A DNA stretch of 64,000 nt from NCBI GenBank assembly GCA_965227905.1, contig OZ245780.1, positions 1,860,001 to 1,924,000 on the forward strand. The letters run 5' to 3'. The notes under the pieces were generated by a model that made no database searches, had not been told where the DNA came from, and saw nothing but the letters and a program-made list of their open reading frames with translations. Both the position numbers and the translations under genes were made by a program. Positions 7,174-15,685 of the stretch are shown piece by piece. This stretch comes from CBDDHT01 sp965227905 (GTDB lineage Bacteria > Pseudomonadota > Alphaproteobacteria > Rhizobiales > Methyloligellaceae). Within the stretch, counting starts at the first letter, position 1. Every line of letters starts with the position of its first letter.

Positions 7174-10011
7174 TCATGTTTCTTCTGCTTTGTCTTCTAT
7201 CTCAGTCGCCCCACTCGGAAAAACAAACCGCTGATAGAAGAAGCCGATTCCGACTAGAACGGCACCGAGGCCGATGAAGGAGAGGGCACGCAGAATGCCT
7301 GAGAGGTTCTCCATATCCGACAGGAACACCTTGCCGACAGTCAGGATGATGATCGCCAGCGAGGCATAACGCAGGGCCGCCTTGCCGCTCACGATGCCTG
7401 CCGCAAGGAGGCCGGCTCCATAAGCGAGCCATACGGCAGAGTAGGTGTACCATTCGGTGTCGCTGGTCAGGCCCGTCGCGAGCCGAGGCCCTTGGAATAG
7501 CGCGCGGGTCTCAAGTGTCAGATAGGCAAAGAGAAGCAGAAACGCCGTCGCGCCGATCGCCATGACATAGATCTCTGGTCGCCGACCCACCGAGACCCAA
7601 TAGAGGACGACACAAAGGAGCGCCGGCACGGCGTAGGCTAGTATCAGCAGATTGAAGATGCGGCCTTCACCGATAAACTCATTGGTCAGCATCGGGTTTT
7701 CAAAGACGAGATGACCCGCCAGGATCGCTGCCAGAGATGCCATGCCGAGGATGGCCGACGCCCATTGCACCGTCACGCGCCCGGTCCTGTCGTAGACCGT
7801 CTGCAGACCGATCGCGAGACCCAGCATTGTGATTGAATGGATGGCGAGTTCGGCGAGATCGAAACTCGTCGAATAGACATTGCCATCATTCAGTGCATGG
7901 CGGATTTGCAGTCCGAACAGAGCCACGACGCAGAGAATGCCGGCCGCCTCCAGAATCTGGATGGCGATATCGTCGACACGCTTGCGGAACAGCCAGGCGG
8001 CAGAGAAGAACGCCAGGGCCGGCACGCCATAGCCGTAGAGCAACCAATTCAGGATTGGCGTTTTGCCGAGTTCGCTGCCGATGATGACAGGGTCCCATAC
8101 GAGCCGCGCCATCACGACCAGTGCCATGCCGGCCGCAAGATAGCGCAAGCCCACCACCGGGCGCTTTAGGGCGATCCATGCAAGTCCCGGGCAGATAAGC
8201 GCCAGTGAAATGGTTAGCCAGCCCTTCTCGAGCAGGATCGTCATGGCGAGTGCAAGACTGACCACGGCAGAGGCCGCGTAGATCCCGGAGCGCCATTCAC
8301 GCAGCAGGTTCGCGCCGGCTCTGAGCATCATGTCGCTGGCGCCGATATAAAGCACCGACATGACGAGGGCGAAAATTCCGAACGGCACATCATGCTGGAA
8401 CCCGGTCACCCGATAGTAGGCATAGGCGAAGATGACGATGGGCGTTGATGCCGAAATGCCGACCCAGAACGGGTGCAGACCGCCGCGCAATGTGTTGACA
8501 AACCCGGCCGCAGCGAAGCCGGCACCGAACAGACCGCCGATCACGAGGAAGTGCTGGACGGGTGGTGGCAATACCTTCGGTAACCCAAGGAAGTCGTCAA
8601 GCGGCCCGACCGGTTCAGTGATGAGAATGGGAAAATGCCAGACCAGAAAGACCGTGCAGAACAGGACCGATGACCAGAGCGTCAATGGTGCGAGGTTCGG
8701 CCAGCGCCAGGCGCTGGAAAGCAACAGCAGTGTCACGGCGGCAAGGACGAACAGGGCCGGCGTGCTGTAGGCGTCGACCCTGACGAGCGGGATGGCCAGG
8801 AAGGTGACAGCCATGAGGATGGTTGTCGCCGGCCAATCCACACCAATGAACAAATCGCGGAATGAGAATGTTTCAATGTCTTTTTCGTCTTCATCCTGGA
8901 CACTGTCGTGGGGGAGGAAGAATAGACTGAGGCCCACAAGCGCAAGAATATAGAAACCCATCGGGATCACGTCGCCGCTCGACCAGCTTCCGGCGAACCA
9001 CAACAGTCCCCAAAGGACGGCGCCGACCGTCGCGCTGACGGCCAGCCAGAGCCATCCCTTCAGACGGGCGGTGAAGAATGTCGCTCCGACGACGATCAGC
9101 AGATAGATGAAGAGCGACCACGCATCGGGTTCCTTGGAGCCGACGAGGGCAGGGGTCGCGAGACTTGCCACGAGCCCCAGGGCGGCAAGGCCCGGCCCAT
9201 GCAGAAAGGACGCGGAGAGTGCCGCGAAGGCACATGCCGCCAGCAGTGCGAACGCGATCAAAGAGGGCAGGAAGCCGTATATTGCGTAGGCCGTGTAAAC
9301 GGTAGCGAAGGCTGTCAGAATGGCTGCGGCGGTGATGACACCTGGAATATAGGCGCTCGGCACGCCAGCAAGACTGGCAGTGAGATCGCGGCGCCGTGCA
9401 AACTCGCCAACAACACCGAGGCAGGCGGCGAATGCGGCGCCCATCGCGATCCGGACGCCAGGGCCGACAAGGCCGGCTTCGATGCTGTAGCGGACCATAA
9501 AGATACCGCCAAGTGCCAGCGCGATGCCGCCAATCCAAACCAGCCATTTGGTGCCAAAGGCCTGCTCCATTGACACCGATCGGGATGGTGTTTCCGGCGC
9601 AACGGCGGCAGGATCCGTCTCGTCCGAGGTGCTTTCCCCACCATCTTTCATCGAAAGCGAGATCTGTGGCGGGGGATAACTCAGCCAGGCTTCATCGTCC
9701 GGTTTGGCGTCGGACGGTGCCGCAGCGTCCTCTTCGTCGAAGGAGGAATCGTCAACGGTTTCAGATTCAACTGACGGATGATCGGGCTCGATCTCGGAAC
9801 GGGCCTGTTGAGCGCTATCTGATCGAATTGCGGTCTCGCCAGCCAGACCCGCTTGCAAATTGGCGGCTGCGAGTTGTGCGTCGATCTTGTCGAAGCGCTT
9901 TTCCAGCGCCTCTAAACGGATGCGGTGCTTGCGCAGTCCATAAAGCGCAAGGCCGGGTGGAATGAAAACCAGAGCAGCAAGAAACAAGAGAATCGTCACG
10001 AGCTCGTCCAT
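7174..10011 (-). CDS. DUF2339 large polytopic membrane protein
   Basis: 945 residues. A short N-terminal membrane segment (about 3-23) is followed by a coiled-coil/acidic linker (30-145) and then roughly 25 hydrophobic helices to the C-terminus. The motif WLVWIGGIALALGGIFMVRYSI at the start of the helical part is the hallmark of DUF2339. Function unknown; it is common in proteobacteria and resembles no characterised transporter. It is transcribed alone, with a perfect 17-bp palindrome 31 bases upstream of its start (see 10042-10058). Confidence 0.88.
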   Translation of the reverse strand: MDELVTILLFLAALVFIPPGLALYGLRKHRIRLEALEKRFDKIDAQLAAANLQAGLAGETAIRSDSAQQARSEIEPDHPSVESETVDDSSFDEEDAAAPSDAKPDDEAWLSYPPPQISLSMKDGGESTSDETDPAAVAPETPSRSVSMEQAFGTKWLVWIGGIALALGGIFMVRYSIEAGLVGPGVRIAMGAAFAACLGVVGEFARRRDLTASLAGVPSAYIPGVITAAAILTAFATVYTAYAIYGFLPSLIAFALLAACAFAALSASFLHGPGLAALGLVASLATPALVGSKEPDAWSLFIYLLIVVGATFFTARLKGWLWLAVSATVGAVLWGLLWFAGSWSSGDVIPMGFYILALVGLSLFFLPHDSVQDEDEKDIETFSFRDLFIGVDWPATTILMAVTFLAIPLVRVDAYSTPALFVLAAVTLLLLSSAWRWPNLAPLTLWSSVLFCTVFLVWHFPILITEPVGPLDDFLGLPKVLPPPVQHFLVIGGLFGAGFAAAGFVNTLRGGLHPFWVGISASTPIVIFAYAYYRVTGFQHDVPFGIFALVMSVLYIGASDMMLRAGANLLREWRSGIYAASAVVSLALAMTILLEKGWLTISLALICPGLAWIALKRPVVGLRYLAAGMALVVMARLVWDPVIIGSELGKTPILNWLLYGYGVPALAFFSAAWLFRKRVDDIAIQILEAAGILCVVALFGLQIRHALNDGNVYSTSFDLAELAIHSITMLGLAIGLQTVYDRTGRVTVQWASAILGMASLAAILAGHLVFENPMLTNEFIGEGRIFNLLILAYAVPALLCVVLYWVSVGRRPEIYVMAIGATAFLLLFAYLTLETRALFQGPRLATGLTSDTEWYTYSAVWLAYGAGLLAAGIVSGKAALRYASLAIIILTVGKVFLSDMENLSGILRALSFIGLGAVLVGIGFFYQRFVFPSGATEIEDKAEET

Positions 10012-10041
10012 CGTTCAGCCACCAATTATCGTATGTCCAAC

Positions 10042-10058
10042 CATGAACATTGTTCATG
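10042..10058. promoter_or_regulatory. Perfect palindrome, candidate operator of the DUF2339 gene
   Basis: The sequence CATGAAC-ATT-GTTCATG has two perfect 7-base arms around a 3-base centre. It lies 31 bases upstream of the DUF2339 start codon and 160 bases downstream of the LysR gene end. The shape fits a dimeric repressor site. It is not the alphaproteobacterial LexA box, which is a direct repeat of GTTC. Confidence 0.45.
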
Positions 10059-10215
10059 TTTCTTGGATTTCAAGATGGGACGGGTAAAGAATATCAGGAT
10101 TGTGGGATATTGAAGTCCTGCCCAAATCTGTGGGTCGCGCGACGAGGCGAAATGGTTCAATGAATATTCCGGATTTCTCATCTCTATTGTCGTTCGGTGG
10201 CCGAAATGGCGCAAA

Positions 10216-11133
10216 TCAGATGTTTGGCCGGAATGCGACCGGAACGCGATGTTTGATCCAATCAGCGAAGGCGCGTGCCGAATGGGAGGCATCAGGTTCG
10301 GCATTGAGAACCAGATAGTAGGCGGTATGTGACTCTGTCAAAGGATCCGTCTCGAACGGTCTGACAAGCGTGCCCGAGGCAATTTCTTCGGCCGCAAGAA
10401 AGTCGCTTTCCAGGATGATGCCCAAACCCTTTGCAGCCGCCTCGATAGCCATCGAAGAACGGTCCAGCCAAACTTCTCTGCGAATTGGGAAATCGAGACC
10501 GCGGGCCAGCAGCCATGCCTGCCATTGGATCGGATTGCGTGTCTGAATGAGAACGTGTTTGGAGAGGGCTTCTGGCCCACGAAGCGTCGGGTCATTGCGC
10601 AGGAGCTTCGGGCTGCACAGCGGCGACAGGCGCTCGGCGATGAGCGGTACGGCTCCCGTGACCCGCCCCCGAACATCGCCATGCAGGATGCTCACATCGA
10701 CGTCTGCCAATCCGGCACGATCCGGACTGGCTTCGACCCGGAGTGATACATCCGGGTGCTCTGCCATGAAATCGGCGATCTGAGGTAAGAGCCACTTGCC
10801 GGCTATGCTGGGTGCGGCCCCAATGATCAGTGTCGGCGCACGGTCGACGTCGGCAAGGCTACGCGTGGCACGCGCAAGCCGCGCCAGCGCTTCGTGCACC
10901 TGCCGCTGATAAGCCTCACCGCCTTTGGTCAGCCTCAGGCCGCGCCCGTCACGTGTGAATAAAGGGTGGCCAAGAAAGGTCTCGAGATTCGCGACCTGGT
11001 GGCTGACGGCCGATGGGGTCACGCAGAGTGCCTTCGCCGCTGCCTTGAAGCTGCCGAGCCTGGCGGCAGCCTCAAAGACACGTAGAGCATTCAGCGGCGG
11101 CAAACCGAAGGGGCCGTTCGGGTCCAGTTCCAC
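10216..11133 (-). CDS. LysR-family transcriptional regulator (GcvA-like)
   Basis: 305 residues. An N-terminal winged HTH spans about residues 12-70 (LNALRVFEAAARLGSF, then SAVSHQVANLE), followed by a periplasmic-binding-like effector domain. The opening PPLNALRVFEAAARLGSF is typical of the GcvA subgroup. It is divergent from the SelA-like PLP enzyme, with a 147-base gap holding repeat motifs, so it very probably controls that gene. The inducer is unknown. Confidence 0.92.
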   Translation of the reverse strand: MELDPNGPFGLPPLNALRVFEAAARLGSFKAAAKALCVTPSAVSHQVANLETFLGHPLFTRDGRGLRLTKGGEAYQRQVHEALARLARATRSLADVDRAPTLIIGAAPSIAGKWLLPQIADFMAEHPDVSLRVEASPDRAGLADVDVSILHGDVRGRVTGAVPLIAERLSPLCSPKLLRNDPTLRGPEALSKHVLIQTRNPIQWQAWLLARGLDFPIRREVWLDRSSMAIEAAAKGLGIILESDFLAAEEIASGTLVRPFETDPLTESHTAYYLVLNAEPDASHSARAFADWIKHRVPVAFRPNI

Positions 11134-11167
11134 AATGGGCTCACTGTGTTTTAGTTAAGTGAATTAT

Positions 11168-11208
11168 TCTCATCAATGGTTGAAATATCACCATTTGTCT
11201 CATCGATG
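11168..11208. promoter_or_regulatory. Candidate LysR operator: paired direct repeats and inverted repeat
   Basis: TCTCATCAATG (11168-11178) recurs as TCTCATCGATG (11198-11208), 10 of 11 bases equal and exactly 30 bases apart, about three helical turns. Between them ATGGT (11176-11180) and ACCAT (11190-11194) form an inverted repeat. The block sits in the divergent promoter region of the LysR gene and its neighbour, where LysR regulators normally bind. Confidence 0.5.
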
Positions 11209-11280
11209 TCACTGCATTAGTGCTAAAAAGCGTGGTCAATGGAGACCATTTGAGCATCAGGCACAACAAGAGAATATTTC

Positions 11281-12543
11281 ATGCAATTGGATCGATTTGG
11301 CAATGCGCCGGCAACTGGGTTGCCCTATGCGCGCGGTGAACTCCTACCGACAACGGCTGACGACCTTGCAAAACTAAAGGTCGCCTGGGGTCATATTCGG
11401 CGGCGCCGCGAAGAACTCGGCTCCGATTCGGTCTACCTGTTGAGCGGTCTTGAACGAAACCTGCAACTTGCAGAGGTCGATCTAGACATCATGGATGATG
11501 AGATCGCATCCGCTCTCTTCACCGACGATGTGCGAGCACTCGGGTTGGAGCACCTTGGCGGTGATCCGGAAACGCACGACGTTTTCCTCTTCAACCGCTT
11601 GACGGCTGCACTTCTGACTGCAGCCGACGTGCTGATCGAGGAAGGCGATGCGGTGGTCGGCGTCTCACCCCGCTACAGCCATCCCGCAGTAACGCGTGCG
11701 GTTGCTCACGCCAATGGTCATTTCACCGATACGATGGGACTGGGCGCCTTCAAGCAGGAGGTCGCAGGCCGGGAACGATTGGATTGCGTCTTCATTACGC
11801 GTCTATCAGTGAGTTATGAGATTCTGCCCGAGCGGGATTTAGCTGAGATTGTTGCGATCGCCAGGGATCGTGGCGCCAGGATCATGGTGGACGATGCCGG
11901 CGGCGCCAGGGTTGGTCCTGCTGTCATGGGGCAACCGAAAATGCTGGAGCTTGGTGTCGATGTGGGTGCAACCGGTCTCGACAAATACGGCACAACGGGA
12001 CCGCGCCTCGGCCTCCTCGGAGGGAAGGCGGATCTGATTGGAAGGATACGTGCGCGCGCATACGAGATGGGTGTCGAGGCACGTCAGATGCTCTACCCGG
12101 CTGTCGTCGAGAGTTTGCAGAACTATAGCCCGGAAAAAGTCCGCGAGCGTGTTGCTGTGACCATGGAAGCCGGCGAGGCACTGAAAAAGACCCTCGGTCA
12201 CAACCGCATCACCGAGACCCCTGTAATTGTCCAGCTCATGGCGGACGACATTCTGGAGATGGCCATGGAGCGCGCAAGTCTGTCTGAGCCTCCCTGTGTC
12301 CCCTATGAGGCGACCGCCGGACTGGCCATGTTGCTGCTCCGCGACCACGGCATCGTCAGCGTACATTTCGCGGGCATTCCACCGGGTACCGCAGCACTGA
12401 TGATCAAGTTCCTGCCACCCGACGTGCTTGAGCGCTTTGGTGGACCGGGCGCATTTGCCGGTGCGGTGGACGATTGCCTGGATAAACTTGCTGAAACGCT
12501 CAAGACGCCGGGTGAATTGAAGGCTTTGTTGCTGCAAGGCTGA
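11281..12543 (+). CDS. SelA-like PLP-dependent enzyme
   Basis: 420 residues, fold type I PLP enzyme of the SelA / D-glucosaminate-6-phosphate ammonia-lyase / cystathionine-lyase-like group. The cofactor-binding aspartate is probably in MVDDAGGAR (204-205), and the Schiff-base lysine is K235 in TGLDKYGTTGPRLG. The C-terminal half carries a small domain ending about residue 400. The reaction is unknown: lyase or racemase chemistry on an amino acid is likelier than selenocysteinyl-tRNA synthesis, as no selenium genes are nearby. The divergent LysR gene is its likely regulator. Confidence 0.7.
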   Translation: MQLDRFGNAPATGLPYARGELLPTTADDLAKLKVAWGHIRRRREELGSDSVYLLSGLERNLQLAEVDLDIMDDEIASALFTDDVRALGLEHLGGDPETHDVFLFNRLTAALLTAADVLIEEGDAVVGVSPRYSHPAVTRAVAHANGHFTDTMGLGAFKQEVAGRERLDCVFITRLSVSYEILPERDLAEIVAIARDRGARIMVDDAGGARVGPAVMGQPKMLELGVDVGATGLDKYGTTGPRLGLLGGKADLIGRIRARAYEMGVEARQMLYPAVVESLQNYSPEKVRERVAVTMEAGEALKKTLGHNRITETPVIVQLMADDILEMAMERASLSEPPCVPYEATAGLAMLLLRDHGIVSVHFAGIPPGTAALMIKFLPPDVLERFGGPGAFAGAVDDCLDKLAETLKTPGELKALLLQG

Positions 12544-12635
12544 AAAGTGGCAAGGGTTGAGGAGTGGTTTGTGCTACGACCGGCTAGTGTGTCACGTCCA
12601 TCGACACTGCCATGAAAGGGCCGGAAACAGAACCA

Positions 12636-13628
12636 ATGCAGTTCCTAAAGTCGACGTTCCCGGCACTTTGCATTGCTGCTGTGAGTATGAATGCCTCCGC
12701 GGAAGCAGAGCCAAAACCGAGCTTCAATTGTGCGAAGGCTCGTACACCGATTGAAGTCGCGATCTGCTCAGACGCCAGGCTGGCGGCGAGCGATGCCGAG
12801 ATGGCGAAGCTCTATAAGTCGGCAAGGAATGCGGTCGGTGCAGAGGACAGGAGATCCCTGAAAGATGCGCAGAGACGGTGGTTGCGAGCGCGGCGTGTTG
12901 TTTGCGGTATGCCTTCCAAGGGGAAATGGTCGCGCAGCAAGCACGACATCGCGTGCCTGCATGCGATGTATGTCGCACGCCAGGCAGATCTGTCTGCAGG
13001 ACTTGCGAATTCCAAGACAACGAAGCCTGACGGCGTCTGCAGTATCCAAGAGGAAGCCGATTCTGGAGTCAGGGTTTCTTGCCGGTTCGCGCTTGGCGGC
13101 AATCGAGGACGACCATCAATAACGCTTACGCAGTACGGTGAGGCCGCCGATCTCAGCATTGCGTTTCCTGGCACATCGTCGGACCCGCAGACCATCCGAC
13201 TGAAAGAGGCCGTTCTGGTCATGCCGGACGGCGCGTCATCGGGGGTCACGTTCGGTGATTTCAACTTCGATGGCTACACCGACTTTTCCGTCGTCCAGCT
13301 TCTGCCCGCCGGTCCAAATATTCCATCCAGTTTCCTTCTATACGATCCGAGCCAGCATCGTTTCGTAGTCCATGATCGCCTCAGCGAAATCACGTCGCCA
13401 ACGTTCGATCCTTGCACTCGAACGGTTTCAAGTGTTTGGCGCGGAAATGCTGCGCATTACGGCCGAGACCTGCGGCGTTGGGAAAACGGCAGATTGGTTA
13501 GTATCCTTGCTCTGGAATGCATGATCGGAAATCAGGCCGAGCTGACAGTCAGGGTCGGCGACGGTCAAAAGATCCAGCGCGCGGTCCCATCCGTCGAAGA
13601 GTGTCTGAGTATGGTGCAGGCCGACTGA
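12636..13628 (+). CDS. Secreted LprI/DUF1311-domain protein with C-terminal beta domain
   Basis: 330 residues. A signal peptide ends near residue 22 (MNASAEAE). The LprI-like domain follows (about 27-105): CAKARTPIEVAICSDARLAASDAEMAKLY is the usual signature, with paired cysteines. LprI proteins are lysozyme inhibitors or cell-surface proteins of unknown role. The C-terminal part contains GDFNFDGYTDFSVV, resembling calcium-binding FG-GAP/XAC2610-type repeats. An in-frame ATG at 12612 exists, but the start at 12636 gives a cleaner signal peptide. It is transcribed downstream of, but probably separately from, the SelA-like gene. Confidence 0.7.
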   Translation: MQFLKSTFPALCIAAVSMNASAEAEPKPSFNCAKARTPIEVAICSDARLAASDAEMAKLYKSARNAVGAEDRRSLKDAQRRWLRARRVVCGMPSKGKWSRSKHDIACLHAMYVARQADLSAGLANSKTTKPDGVCSIQEEADSGVRVSCRFALGGNRGRPSITLTQYGEAADLSIAFPGTSSDPQTIRLKEAVLVMPDGASSGVTFGDFNFDGYTDFSVVQLLPAGPNIPSSFLLYDPSQHRFVVHDRLSEITSPTFDPCTRTVSSVWRGNAAHYGRDLRRWENGRLVSILALECMIGNQAELTVRVGDGQKIQRAVPSVEECLSMVQAD

Positions 13629-14012
13629 CGGAGAGCTGAGGAATGTGTGGGCTTTATCGCGACAAAGCAGCACAGCAGGTGGGCTGGGAATCGCGTGTGC
13701 CGCTTTGGCGGCACGGTTGGCCGAAGTGTTTTCCGAGAAAAAAATTCAGTCTTTCTAACGGATTTTCTGCACGGCGAGCATATCGGCTTCCTTTTCAACC
13801 TGGCGAATTCAGTCATTACAAGGACACGGAAATAGCGATTGAGTAGAACGCGAACACTGGATAGTGTCGCGCTCGTGCCGGGGGCTTCTCGCAGGCGAGG
13901 GCGGCACACTCATGATAGCTGTTTACGGTTGGGCAACAACCAACGCGGCAGGCTTCGCAACATTTGGAGTCGCGCCAACCCTCGTCGATTCACGCCACGA
14001 GGATCAAATCCT
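13629..14012. other. 384-base gap without a supported gene
   Basis: Short open frames exist on both strands but none has a convincing start, motif or codon pattern. A small hairpin with a 7-bp stem (13697-13703 with 13708-13714) lies here but has no T-run. Confidence 0.5.
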
Positions 14013-14633
14013 ATGATGACCACACGACTTTTGATGCCGGCGGCATTGCTGCTCGGCAGCGTTCTTGCCTTTGTCGCGGGACCGGTTTGGGCAGCGAATG
14101 GTACGACGGGTCGCAATGTGACATTTGTCGGATCGCAGCAGTCCGACTTCGAGATGAGGGCAAACAGACGCTGGGTCGAACGCAGCAAGACCGGCAATGG
14201 CACCTTCAACTTTGTTGAACAGAACCGAGACGACTGGTCGGTCTATCTGATGGATCAATCGCGCGGTGTACGCCTGCAACTCGATCTTCATCGCCGGGAA
14301 ATTTTCTATTCCGATGGGAACAATCCCAATCGCCGTCTTCTCTATCGGATCAGCAATAGCAACCATACGGTGAAGGGTTGGAATGCTCGGGTTGTCAATT
14401 ACCCCGGCGGGTCCTTTCAGATGGCCGGCAATGGCCGCTGGATGGAATCGAACCGCGACGGCCGGCATAATTTCCAAGAGCAAAACCGGGATGAATGGTC
14501 TGTGTATCTCTTGGACCCGTCTCGCGGCGTGACGATCCAACTCGATCTGCACCGCAAGGAAATCTTCTATGCGGATCGCAGTAATCCCAATCGCCGGGTG
14601 CTCTATAGGATTTCGAGCGTGAGCGCGCTTTAG
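14013..14633 (+). CDS. Secreted protein with two tandem ~80-residue repeats
   Basis: 206 residues with a clear signal peptide (cleavage near AAN, about 28). Two copies of one domain follow, about 35-114 and 127-201. Both contain RRW/GRW, then EQNRDxWSVYL, then SRGVxxQLDLHRxEIFY, then NPNRRxLYRIS. The family was not recognised. The many Arg, Trp and Tyr residues at fixed positions suggest a carbohydrate- or protein-binding beta domain. Start ATG at 14013 is preceded by AGGA. The frame is open upstream without a signal peptide, so the later start is preferred. Confidence 0.7.
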   Translation: MMTTRLLMPAALLLGSVLAFVAGPVWAANGTTGRNVTFVGSQQSDFEMRANRRWVERSKTGNGTFNFVEQNRDDWSVYLMDQSRGVRLQLDLHRREIFYSDGNNPNRRLLYRISNSNHTVKGWNARVVNYPGGSFQMAGNGRWMESNRDGRHNFQEQNRDEWSVYLLDPSRGVTIQLDLHRKEIFYADRSNPNRRVLYRISSVSAL

Positions 14634-14726
14634 GTTGGCGCGGGCTCGGTTGAGAATCGCGATCGAAGTATAGCAATGGGTACGGCTTCGGCCGTGCTCT
14701 TTGCCGTCGCAGGAATGAGTTGGATG

Positions 14727-15341
14727 CTAGGCAATCATGCTTTGCGAGTCTGAAACAGCGTCACAGGGTGCAAAATGGACGCACTCAAGTTCCGTATCCT
14801 GTTTCGTCAGAACTTCGCTGAACTTGGCACAGAAGTAGCCAGTTCCGTTCATGTCGACAGAATAGTGCTCTTTGCGAAATCGACAATCCTGACATCGGCC
14901 CAGTATGGACGTGTCCATGGTTTCGATTACGGCATGCAATACGTTCTGCAATGTCGATTCAAGTTCGGCTCTCTTGGCCGCCGTTAGCGACGATAGGGGG
15001 CCGATCAATTCTTCCAGTGGCCCTCCTTTTGCGAGTTCGCGTGCGTCGTCTGTCAGGTCGAACCTGGCACGGCGGCCGTCGATCTTGTCGGTAACGCGCA
15101 CAAGCAGTTCCTTCTTCACCAGTCGGTCGATTGTCTGGGATGTGCTTCCGACGGTTGCCGAATGAAAGGCCGCAAAACTCTGTAGGGTGCGTGAGAATCT
15201 GTTTGCATTTCTGAAGAATGTTAGTGCGGCCCACTGCGCATTCGTCATGGACGCTGTCTTGCTTTTCGCAAATCCGAGACGGGCCAGAAATCTCAAACGC
15301 ATTACGATTCGTTCAGCGGCCTCAATGGTTTCCTCAGACAT
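14727..15341 (-). CDS. MarR-like regulator with C-terminal cysteine cluster
   Basis: 204 residues. Residues 1-140 form a MarR-type winged helix (TNAQWAALTFFRN, then TVGSTSQTIDRLVKKELLVR, then the wing KIDGRRARFDLT). The last 60 residues hold five cysteines, C150-x2-C153, C171, C187 and C193, an arrangement suited to zinc or an iron-sulfur cluster, so redox or metal sensing is plausible. The ATG at 15341 is preferred to one nine codons upstream. It is divergent from the histidine kinase gene, with repeat sequences between them. Confidence 0.75.
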   Translation of the reverse strand: MSEETIEAAERIVMRLRFLARLGFAKSKTASMTNAQWAALTFFRNANRFSRTLQSFAAFHSATVGSTSQTIDRLVKKELLVRVTDKIDGRRARFDLTDDARELAKGGPLEELIGPLSSLTAAKRAELESTLQNVLHAVIETMDTSILGRCQDCRFRKEHYSVDMNGTGYFCAKFSEVLTKQDTELECVHFAPCDAVSDSQSMIA

Positions 15342-15475
15342 TTTTCCCCCGGTCGTGCCGACCCGCATGCTTGGATTGAACCGCCTTTCTACCAGGGCGA
15401 ATCAGGTCCAATATCGCGTTAGCCCACACCAACATGAGCGGGCCTTCTGCCAAGTGACAGTGACTTAATGGCTTA

Positions 15476-15534
15476 ATAATCGCGACTTCATTGCGCGATA
15501 ATCGCTATTTCATATTGTGATAATTGCCACTTCA
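15476..15534 (+). promoter_or_regulatory. Three 15-bp direct repeats at 22-bp spacing
   Basis: Copies at 15476-15490 (ATAATCGCGACTTCA), 15498-15512 (ATAATCGCTATTTCA) and 15520-15534 (ATAATTGCCACTTCA) share ATAATYGCNAYTTCA and start exactly 22 bases apart, two helical turns. They lie between the divergent MarR-like and histidine kinase genes. Tandem direct repeats in helical phase are the usual binding pattern of OmpR-family regulators, so the response regulator at 17317 is the natural candidate. Confidence 0.7.
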
Positions 15535-15550
15535 GCCTGAGATCATGTGT

Positions 15551-15596
15551 CGTTCATTTTGTTGTAATTATCGCATTTGCTGTTCTGCAATGAACG
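15551..15596. promoter_or_regulatory. 8-bp inverted repeat upstream of histidine kinase
   Basis: CGTTCATT (15551-15558) and AATGAACG (15589-15596) are perfect reverse complements 30 bases apart, 90 bases before the kinase start. This may be an operator or an RNA hairpin in the leader. The whole 15342-15685 gap holds no gene. Confidence 0.35.
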
Positions 15597-15685
15597 ACGA
15601 CCAATCTTTGGAGACCCCGGGATTTTAATCCGGTATTCATCTCGACCGGCTTCTCGCGCTGGTCGCGGCGAACTATCATTCGGCC

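Noticed and set aside
10042..10058. LexA box
   Set aside because: The GAAC-N3-GTTC spacing does not fit the alphaproteobacterial direct-repeat box or the Gram-positive type.
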